Assembly: GCA_003971905.1 (NCBI GenBank)
Contig: RSEE01000125.1
Span: 1-64,000 of the forward strand
Length of the DNA stretch: 64,000 bases
Source of the DNA: Moniliella sp. 'wahieum'
Lineage: Eukaryota; Basidiomycota; Moniliellomycetes; Moniliellales; Moniliellaceae
Direction: 5' to 3'
Every line of letters begins with the position of its first letter. The first letter of the stretch is position 1. Positions 55,802 to 64,000 of the stretch are shown in pieces. A program made the position numbers and the translations under genes. The notes under the pieces are model-generated. The model was not told the DNA's origin. It saw nothing but the letters and a program-made list of their open reading frames with translations, and ran no database searches.

Positions 55802-56429
55802 TTCAATTGGGGGGGGGCGGTGTGTAAAACTTTCCCGCCGCTTGAAAGTTTGTCGTCGCCTGCCCTGTGCGCCGGGCGCCGGCGACCGCAGGCGCCGCAC
55901 TGGCCCCGTGCCTGGCCGCACGCGTGCTGCGCCTGGCGCCCTGACACTCGCTCCGCGCGGGTGGGCCACGCACCGCAGGGACGCAGTGTGCGCGGGGGGC
56001 AGGACCACGCCGCACAGGGCAGTGGCCACGTGCAGAGCTTGGGCGTGCCTGCGCGCCGCGGCGCACGGCAGCGCTGTGGCGGGGGGGTTACCGCCGCGCT
56101 GACAAACGCACAGCCGCCCCGTCCCTGCCCGCCGCACGCCGCAGCAGCGCCCTCCTCCTCCTCGGCTGGGGGGGAGTGTGGCCGACACGCTTCCCAGCGC
56201 CTGGGCCTTGGGCCGAGCGCTGCTGAGCTCAGCCGAAGCGGCTTTACGTGGTCCCTCGTCCTCCGCACGCCCGCCCTCGGCACACTAACCCTAAACACCC
56301 CGTATCTCTTCTCTCGTCCTATAGCAGCACACCCAAGGCCAGGCAAACAGACACCCACTCGCTTACCCGTCTCTTCTTCCCCCGACCACACGTCAGATGA
56401 TACCGGCCTGCTCATCCGACGTGTGCTGC
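55802..56429. other. Upstream region of the QA-rich gene
   Basis: GC-rich in the first 400 bp, then a transition to lower GC. Contains CCCTAAACACCCC near 56288, too short to be called telomeric. No gene recognised. Confidence 0.4.
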
Positions 56430-56720
56430 TTGCCGGCTGGACGTAGCACGCGTGTTGGATACGGGAATGAGCGAGGAAGACATCCGAGCGATGAGCCATC
56501 TCCATTGAGACGGATCCGTTATAATTCTTTCCAGTGTCCAACCATCTTGCTCGCAGTCTTGGTGGCATAGTACCCTCGCGTCTCGTCAGCGCCACAGTGG
56601 GAAGAAAGAGCCCTGGATGCGTCTATGGTACTTGGCGTTCTTGTCGCATGTTATTCCGCTTGCTCCACTGTAGTCGAAGCAGCTCCTTCTCCCTACATAT
56701 GACGTACTAGTCACTCTCAT
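56430..56720 (-). mobile_element. LINE fragment related to 14823-15944
   Basis: On the minus strand one frame gives DKNAKYHRRIQGSFFPLW and the next frame RGYYATKTASKMVGHWKEL, collinear with CDKNTAYQERTQDPFFPL and YATKAAGKMLGRWKDL of the LINE remnant at 15 kb. Stops and shifts show it is dead. Confidence 0.6.
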
Positions 56721-56764
56721 CCTGGAAAAAATCATAGCATCAACCGCAACACAGGTTCCAGGCT

Positions 56765-57396
56765 ATGTCTATGGTTGATTCGCCAGGCCATTGTGGGTAG
56801 CCTTCTGTGTGGCTGTCGCACAGCTACCGGCCCCATCTTGCCTTCACCACGCCCCTTCTCTGTCGCTTCTTCGCCAATGACCCGTCTTCGGTTCACCGTC
56901 AAGCCGCATGGCACGCTCTTGGCTATGTTCAAGCCACGGTCGACATCGCCGTCTCACTCCCCGCGCACCCATCAGACCTGCCTCTCCTTCTACATTGTGA
57001 CGCAAGCTACGAGGCACCCGACCAGCGCAACACCACTAGTTTCGTTCTTTCCGTCTGACGTGTCCCATGCCTCTGGGAAATCCATCGGCAAACGCTCACC
57101 ACTTCCTCCACCACTGCTGCCGAGTACGTGACAGTCGCTGAAGGCTTACAGCATGCACACGGTACCTTCGCAACGTACTGGCCGAGTTCAATTGGGCTTC
57201 CAACGCTGAAGTTATGGACATGCGCTCAGACAGTCAGGGCGCCTGCGGCGACTCCGTCAAGGTTGGCTCCACTGGCCGGCTTCGTCACCTTGACTGGCGC
57301 TACTATTCTGTCCGCACCGAGTTCGCTCGCCGTCGTGCTGCCATCCAACACATCCATGGCTCTGACAATGCTGCCGATTTCTTTACCAACTATTAA
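56765..57396 (+). mobile_element. Ty1/copia remnant: end of RT and RNase H
   Basis: Plus-strand remains of the C-terminal part of a copia polyprotein. Order: AIVGSLL then a frame change, SHSYRPHLAFTTPLLCRFF, WHALGYVQATVDIAVSLP, LLLHCDASYEAPDQRNTTS (RNase H start), AAEYVTVAEGLQHAHGT, then RSDSQGACGD, LRHLDWRYYSVRTEF and HGSDNAADFFTNY with a stop at 57394-57396, which corresponds to the usual HIDIRYHFxR...ADxFTK end. Several frame changes; no LTR was recognised. Confidence 0.72.
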
Positions 57397-58765
57397 AGGC
57401 TTTGCCTCGTGCCGATCTGACCTGAGCCCGCGCGCTACTCAATCTCACACCATGATCTGGGATGCTTTGGATCAATGGGAAGCAACAGGTATTCCATGGC
57501 GACTTTTGTCGGAAGAAGACCCAAAGACGTCCCCAAGATTGGTTGGAGCGTCGGGATCGGATCAACGTGGCCACCATTTGATCACAAAGTTGACTGGTTC
57601 CTGATTTGTTCTAGACCCTGTTTTCCCCCTTTGATTATGCTCCCCTTCTTCCTCCTGTGACTTTGCTCGCATGTTCTCTTCTTCTCTGATGCATATATAC
57701 TTCGCCCTCTTTCCACTCGATGAATATGATCCTCATCCTTTCCCCCATCTCCGTCTCCTGTTCCCGGGGGGGAAGAAAAGCCCTCCCATTAACAGTAAAA
57801 CGCAAGTGGAAACACTTGCAAGTAGTAACGATCGAGCTGGGTGGTCCCTGTCTTGTGTCCTTTCCAAATATGATTGAGGAATGAAATCAAGGAGCAGTCT
57901 CCCATATGCGACCGCCACTAACAGACCACGAATTATAGACCTTGTGCGTACGATCTTAGAGGTCTTTGCCTTAATCCGATGACATCGAGTGAGTAGTGGG
58001 CCTTATTAATGATCGATCTTTTCTTTCATTCATACGGTGTAACCCATAATCAAAAAGCTGAAGAACTACCGAAACCGGAACTACCTTTCTGGGGGCACTA
58101 TGACTGGTGCAAGCGACCGCCTGACCCCGCAGTCGCGACTGAGGCCTGACTTTCAGAGAACCCGGTTATAACGTCATGCATTCTTCCCGATTACATATAT
58201 ATCGAGTATCGGGCTTCGTTTGCTTGCTCATTCGCCAGAAAAGTGCCACTCGTAATCAATAAGATGGCTAACTGTGTTATCGAGATACTACGGTGGGGAG
58301 TTTGGAGAGCACGGCTGGTGCCCACACTCTACTTTTCTACCAACAAGAAGAAGCCCAACTCCATGTATACGGCGTGCAAAATCGCAAGATATAGCCTTTC
58401 GTTGACAAGAGCACAGTGACTATAGTCTGGCATGACAAGTGGCTTAGTGAGGCCTGTGAGGCCCTGAGGCCCCTGAGGCCCTTGAGGCCGCCTGAGCCTG
58501 GTTTTGGTGGATACGCCAAAAGTGGGAGTGAGTGGTTGCTGTTGAGCCTGTGGTGATATATGATAGAGATTGCCCATTGGCAGGATTTGGCTACTGAGTC
58601 TCAATGGAAATGGTTCCTCGCTCGGATGTCAACCACGTTCATCCGTGTCCACACGCGCTACCTAGGGTACGGGACCGCAGATGACGACCATCACAGAAGG
58701 TCCTGATATCTTAGCGACTCCCCTGGTTCCTTAACCTTGGCCTTCCAAGTAACCCCCGCAAGATG

Positions 58766-58808
58766 AACGGTTCGGTTTAGATGTAGCGTTTCCCTAAACC
58801 GAACCGTT
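58766..58808. repeat. Perfect 15-bp inverted repeat, 13-nt loop
   Basis: AACGGTTCGGTTTAG at 58766-58780 and its exact reverse complement at 58794-58808. Confidence 0.9.
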
Positions 58809-60732
58809 TCTCCTGTCCCCCTTAAGCTCGGTCAATGGCATGGATGCAGTATTATAGAGTGTGTCCTGGGGAGGATATAACGCACAGGTGCAGGGTGGCC
58901 GGTGAAGAGAATGATGATTCTGACAGGTCACGGATACGTGCTCTGTGACATACGATAGGTGTTCTGCATGCCATATGCCCAGCAAGTGTGGGTCACGCGA
59001 GCGTCAGTCGCCTTGCTAGTATAGTCGCTCTCGGTTCAAATTTATGGTACTGAGAGTACTGAGTGCCGGGTATACTCTGATCCGTGGTTCTACCGGGTCC
59101 TACTGGTCGAGATGATCGGATGATCCCTCAGCGTCTACTAAGTACTAATGCCTGTCTATAGAGCAGGATAGTGATTCTCGATTAACAATGCCAATTATCT
59201 ATTGGTAACTGTATAGCGATATCGAGTCGCTTTAGTCACAATGGTCACTATTGGTCACACATCAACGCGTCAGCTATGTATATGGGAGGATGCGGGTACA
59301 GACGAGTGCATTGCGACCATATCAAACTGTACGGAGAAGTTAAAAAAAACGAGAGCTCTGGGAGGCTTTCTAAATGGCCGAGGGGGCGTAACGCGTAACG
59401 TTACGAGAAGGGTGTGGGGAGGAGGACTTCCATCGATATCGAAAAGGCATAATGTGTGTGACTGTTGAGAGCCACGCTCTCACTTGCGAGTTTTTGAGAC
59501 GCTCGGAGGCTCGCCTGCCTCGCCAGTGACTAGTGACTTCTTCCATTCAAACTGAACACATGTATGTGTTGGGCCTCAGGCCTCATATGTCACACCAGCA
59601 CACAGAGATAATCCGGCAATTCTCCAGATGGATCGATAGCTTTTGCTAGCTACATGTGTAGATCGGGTGGGTTGCCACGCTGACAGACTGTCAGATTACA
59701 TGTTACACACACATTCAATATTCATCCCCTGGAACTTCACCGGTTCCCGGCTTCCCCGTCCGCAACCGATAGTATTGTGACTCTTTTTATCGCACCACGC
59801 CGACCCGAGCGACTCAGGGAATATGCTCTGCCATTATGCTGTATGCCACTTACGACCAGAAGCTAGTCACCTCTAAGATCTAATCATTTAATCTTCATGG
59901 ATTTTGGCACATGCGCACATCACCATGTCACAGGTAATATAGGACCCAGCCAGTGTTGGAGTGTGGTGGCATGTGACATGTGACACCACTTGATGTGATG
60001 GCTTTTGATAGATCGGCCATGTCGCTGGTAACCGGATCTGGCTATAGAGTTATCCGCGTCTCGCGCGCTCCAGATTGGTTACCGTCGCGCCTCGTTCCCC
60101 TCTTTCTTCTTCTCCGCGTTGTATTCAAAGTTGGAATAGCGTCAGGCCCAGGAGCTTACAAAAAGCTATCTCTGACTGTTCCCGCTCTGCACAGTGCAAT
60201 CGTCCGTATAGCTTTTGGTAGCGTAGCTACTTCTCACTGTTAAACGTTAACGACGACGGACAACCGCGGTTCTCGGCTCTCTCACCGTGCTCACCCATTG
60301 ATCGCGCGGTGTAGTGCTTTGCCCTGGCTCTCATTCTTTCGGCCAGGGAAGTAGTATCCGCTATCCGGTAGCATACAACACGATCTACACGAAGAACGAA
60401 CATGTAGCCCGTTTTCTATATTGTGGGCTCTCTGAGGCGCGACGGAGATGAAGTATCCACGTCACGCGTCAGGCGCGTCAGGCGCGTCAGGTGCCACGGG
60501 TGACATGGCAGTAACACACTCGCCTGAGGCCTGATCACGCGATCACGCGTCACTTGTTTCTAATTCTCCGACGTGCGCGTGTGCCTGATTGTTCCCAATG
60601 GTGTCAGGCTGTGACATGTGAGATCGGAGTCTCGTATATTTCTCCCATTTGCGCGGCTCTGTCTGCTACCCTCCCCCGTGCTATGGCCACGTTATATGTG
60701 AAACAGCATGATGTTGATACGTTGATAATCGG

Positions 60733-60753
60733 TCATCGATCATCGATCATCGA
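60733..60753. repeat. Heptamer array, TCATCGA x3
   Basis: Three perfect tandem units; ATCGAT palindromes separated by C. Confidence 0.9.
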
Positions 60754-61198
60754 TAACGTCAAAAACGTGGTAGTTGCGTATACAAGTGTCTGTCAGATGT
60801 GCTGGAGCCGTTCAAAAACGTTCGGTCCGCGGGGCCCAGTTTGCATCTCCACAGCCAGTTTTCTGCCATGCAGGCCTCACGCGCTCACGCCCACGAGAGG
60901 CATGGTCCAACGCATGCATCATCGATCTATTCATCATAATCATTAATCATTGCGACATCGTCCTTCCCCTTTATTAGTCGTGTGGCCAACCTCTGACAAC
61001 GGAGGAGGGGTATGCCCTGGCATGCCGGGCATGGTAGGCAGAGAGGCAAACTGGAGCGCACAGCTCGGCGAGCGCATCGTCATGAGTTTAGTTGGTTGAT
61101 TGGGAGTCTGGGCCCATATCGGGCAATGTGCTCTGTGTCCGGAAGCCGTCGGACTATGGACGACCCACAGTGAAGAGCCAGTCGAAAGCTAGATAGGC

Positions 61199-61200
<2 letters not shown>

Positions 61201-61236
<36 letters not shown>
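61201..61236 (+). repeat. (GATT)9 microsatellite
   Basis: Nine perfect GATT units about 165 bp before the OPT start codon. Confidence 0.95.
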
Positions 61237-61238
<2 letters not shown>

Positions 61239-61399
61239 ATACCAACGGATTAATTGTGGATGCGCGTGGGGTCCGTTTTGCATGGGAAGCAGTAATTGAC
61301 GACATTCCGGAGTATAGCGCATCTTATATAACTTCAACCATGCCTCCCCTGGCACAGAGTTGCCCAAACAACCGCCTTCCATCTACTCACGCCCTTCTC

Positions 61400-63986
61400 A
61401 TGGCCTCGCCCTATGAGAAGGACGATGCTAAGGACGTCATTGACGCCCACCGGTGCCTGCCCTCGGCTCGCAGCAGCCTCATACGTGCTTGATCATGAGG
61501 CTGCTTTCGGTAACATTGAGGACACCATTCGCCAAGAGATTACCGACCATCGTATAACACCCCAACCTCGACCCAGCGCTCTTGCGAGGCAGATCAGGCT
61601 TTGTCCAAGGGCGATCAAAAGGCCGAGCTTCGCCTCGAGGATGTGATTGAGGACGACTCGATTTATCCTGAGGTCCGTGCCGCCGTTAGTAATCTCGACG
61701 ACCCCACCATGAGGGCCAACACTTTCCGCGCTTGGTTCATGGGCATGATTGCCTGTACCATTCTCAGTGGTATCAACATGTACTTCGCCCCCCAAGTATG
61801 TCTTATTGTTTCGCCTAACGATGACAAACAGCAACTAACCCCGTTGTAATGGTCAGTGGCCCACAGTTACCTTCCCTTCAATTGCCGTCCAGCTTTTCGC
61901 ATACCCGATTGGTGTCGCTATGTCTAAGATCCCTACCCTCGCAACTGGCCCCTTGCCGACTGGATGAACCCGGGGCCGTTCAATATCAAGGAGCATTCGA
62001 TGATCTCCATCATGTCTACTGTCGGTGTCGGGTCTGCCTACTCGACGGACATTTTCATCACGCAGCACGCGTACTATCGCCAGCATCTTATGCTGGCTAC
62101 ATGATCCTCCTCACGCTTTCGACTCAGCTGATTGGTTTCTCTTTGCCGGTTTCTGTCGCCAGATTCTGGTCTGGCCCGCCTCAATGATTGGCCTAGTAAC
62201 CTGACCCAGACCGCTTTCTTGTTTTCCATGCACGATGGCACAAGAGCCAGGCCCGGTGTTTCCGTGGATGGTCGCGTTTCAAGATGTTTCGGTGGTGGGA
62301 TGCATCGTATTTGTGTGGGAATTTATCCCCAACTACCTCTTCACTGGTTTGGCTACCTTCTCTGGCCAGCATGGTGTGCACCCAAGAACAAGGGGTGTCA
62401 ACCTCGTGTTTGGCGGCACTGGCGGCATTGGCTTCAACTTCATTTCATTGGATTGGCTCACCATCACCTCCGGGTTGGGCTCGCCCATTTACCAACCTTG
62501 GTTCGCCATTGTCAACACTTTCACTGGCTACCTGATCATCATTTGCTTTGTAGCTCCAATCATGTGGCCACCAACACCAAGTACACGGGTTACTTCACCT
62601 TCAGCAGTTCTGCCTTGTACGACCGCTTTGGCCAGTCCTACCAGGTCGGCTACGTGGTCAATGACCGTTTTGAGTTGGACAAGGACAAGTACGACTCTTA
62701 CTCGAAAGAGTATCTGTCGGCAACCTTATCATCAGCTACTGTGTTGGTTTCGGAGCCATCACTAGGTACGTGCTGTTCTCCTCGGTGAGGTGCTCGGAAA
62801 ATGTATCACTAACCCTGCTTATTCATGTGGCTCACATCAGTACACTGCACACTGCGCTTTGTACTACTCGAAGGACATCATCCGGCAAGTCAGGCGTTCG
62901 CTCAACGAGGAACCCGACATTCATGCCCGTCTTATGTCGCGCTACCCTGAGGTTCCCACTACTGGTACGGCTTCACGTTCCTCCTCTCGTTCGCCTTAGC
63001 TGTCCCTTCGGTTTACGTGTATCACACCGACCTCCCCATCTGGCTGCTGATCGTGCCATCTTGATGAGCGCCGTCTACACCATCCCCATTGGAATCATTA
63101 CTGCTGTGACATCCAACGAAGTGGGTCTCAACGTGATCGCCGAAATGATTGTGGGTTATGCTTTGCCAGGCAAGCCCGTGGCCATGATGATTCAAGACCT
63201 TGGGTACATCTCCATGTCCCAGGCCGTCTCGTTTGTCAGTGATCTCAAGTTGGGTCATTACATGAAAGTTGCCTCCCCGTGACATGTTCTGGGCTCAGAT
63301 GGTGTCCACCTTCTGGGCATGTTTTGTGGCAAGTCGCCGTCACTGCCTTCCTCTTTGGCTCGACCCCAACCTGTGCAAGATCAACCCCCACGAGAAAGTC
63401 AGTCCTGCGCACTTTACCTGCGCTTCTCACACGTTCTACTCTGGTACGTTTCTCTCCTTTCCAACTGGCAACAATGAAAGTATCTGGCATCACTGACCCT
63501 GACAAATCGTCTTGTTCAACAGCGAGTATCATTTGGGGTCTCATTGGCCCGGCCCGCACGTTCGCAGTGGGTCAGACGTACGGTGCGTTGAACATCATGT
63601 TCTTGATTGGAGCTCTGATCCAATCCCGACGTGGCTGCTGGCTAAGAAGTACCCCAAATCGTGGGTGCGCTTGATCAACTGGCCCGTCTTCTTCTCCGCG
63701 ACGGGTATGATGCCGCCCCGCGTCGGGGATCACTTCACGTCGTGGTTTGTTGTCGGCTGGTTCTTCCAGTACTACCTCCGTCGTCACTACTTTGAATTCT
63801 GGTCGGACTACAACTACATTATCTCTTCCGGTCTCGATGCCGGCAGCGCCATCATCTCCTTCCTCATCTCGCTCTGCCTCGAGGTACCCAACACTAAAAA
63901 GCTTACCGTGGACAAGTGTTCAACGGGGACAACTTTGGTGGGGTAACAAAGTTGAGGCCAATAACTTGCAGGGCTCGCTTTCTTGA
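61400..63986 (+). CDS. OPT-family oligopeptide transporter, frameshifted
   Basis: Multi-pass plasma-membrane proton-coupled importer of small peptides (OPT family, Opt1/Isp4 branch). ATG 61400 (MASPYEKDDAKDVIDA). Segments in order: VIEDDSIYPEVRAAVSNLDD and TFRAWFMGMIACTILSGINM, intron 61796-61856, WPTVTFPSIAVQLFAYPIGV, FNIKEHSMISIMSTVGVGSA, GGIGFNFISLDWLTITSGLG, YTGYFTFSSSALYDRFGQSY, intron 62766-62840, YTAHCALYYSKDIIRQVRRS, ILMSAVYTIPIGIITAVTSN, intron 63444-63522, SIIWGLIGPARTFAVGQTYG, SWVRLINWPVFFSATGMMPP, YNYIISSGLDAGSAIISFL, and the end QLWWGNKVEANNLQ with TGA at 63984-63986. Frame changes near 61445, 61550, 61930, 62160, 62270, 62390, 62560, 62960, 63280, 63330 and 63930. Introns have GT donors, CTAAC or CTGAC branch points. 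The gene appears complete. Confidence 0.88.
61796..61856 (+). other. OPT intron 1 (61 nt)
   Basis: Donor GTATGT, branch ACTAACC near 61834, acceptor GTCAG. Joins YFAPQ to WPTVTFPS. Confidence 0.88.
62766..62840 (+). other. OPT intron (75 nt)
   Basis: Donor GTACGT, branch ACTAACC near 62808, acceptor ATCAG. Confidence 0.85.
63444..63522 (+). other. OPT intron (79 nt)
   Basis: Donor GTACGT, branch ACTGACC near 63492, acceptor CAACAG. Joins THTFYS to ASIIWGL. Confidence 0.82.
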
Positions 63987-64000
63987 CCATGAAGGAGGTT

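Larger units (their letters stand above)
57397..61399. other. Gene-poor region upstream of the OPT gene
   Basis: No gene recognised in 4 kb. Holds GAGGCCCCT-type repeats (58450-58492), a perfect 15-bp inverted repeat (58766-58808), CGCGTCAGG repeats (about 60465-60495), the TCATCGA array (60733-60753) and (GATT)9 (61201-61236). Short TGAC/TGAT heptamers also occur near 59525, 59970 and 60610. TTATATAAC at about 61324 is a possible TATA box of the transporter. Confidence 0.5.

Noticed and set aside
56285-56300. CCCTAAACACCCC as telomeric sequence
   Set aside because: A single short match without tandem repetition.
59030-59050. GGTTCAAAT as the B box of a further tRNA gene
   Set aside because: No acceptor, D or anticodon stems can be formed around it.

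Overview
The window is nuclear DNA from a fungus, most likely a GC-rich basidiomycete with few introns (smut-like or a basidiomycetous yeast). The grounds are introns with GTACGT/GTATGT donors, CTAAC-type branch points and AG acceptors, intron-containing tRNA genes, and a fungal gene set: Afi1-like polarity protein, Hrr25-type casein kinase I, Ppz phosphatase, hybrid histidine kinase, a C2H2/Zn2Cys6 factor, an oligopeptide transporter and a complex I 12.3-kDa subunit. The species assignment is inference.

Layout. 0-2.7 kb: Afi1/MesA-like protein, cut by the left edge. 6.7-8 kb: divergent ribosomal protein genes RPS28 (-) and RPS5 (+). 9.1-10.6 kb: casein kinase I. 11.4 kb: intron-containing tRNA-Val(AAC). 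12-34 kb: gene-poor, with one C2H2+Zn2Cys6 factor (18.8-20.3 kb), a decayed LINE (14.8-15.9 kb), two dispersed repeat families (called R1 and R2 here) and many short 7-bp-period tracts. 34-56 kb: dense genes: aprataxin/Hnt3 (-), a SETD6-like methyltransferase (+), an RBM39/Rsd1-like splicing factor (+), tRNase Z (+) running directly into a Pop8-like RNase P/MRP subunit (+), tRNA-Gly(TCC) (-), a Ppz-type phosphatase (+), the NDUFB10-like subunit (+), a GAF/HisKA/HATPase hybrid histidine kinase with two receiver regions (-) and an unrecognised Gln-Ala-rich protein (-). 56.4-57.4 kb: LINE and Ty1/copia remnants. 57.4-61.4 kb: gene-poor again. 61.4-64 kb: an OPT oligopeptide transporter, apparently complete.

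Two things stand out. First, intergenic DNA is sprinkled with tracts of 7-bp period whose units are mostly TGA plus four bases (or the reverse complement). In the pure arrays the four bases are self-complementary, so the array is a chain of six-base palindromes separated by one base. Different tracts use different tetramers, and one tract sits in one copy of a dispersed repeat but not in its sister copy. Second, almost every long conserved gene is broken by single-base frameshifts while the protein continues in the next frame. RPS5, RPS28, casein kinase I and the NDUFB10-like gene are intact. This looks like consensus error of an uncorrected long-read assembly rather than decay, so the frameshifted CDS entries are given as envelopes.

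Functionally, 37-43 kb groups RNA metabolism: RBM39/Rsd1 (splicing), tRNase Z (tRNA 3' ends), Pop8-like (RNase P/MRP, tRNA 5' ends) and a tRNA gene. The tRNase Z and Pop8-like parts have no intergenic space between them and may be one fused protein.
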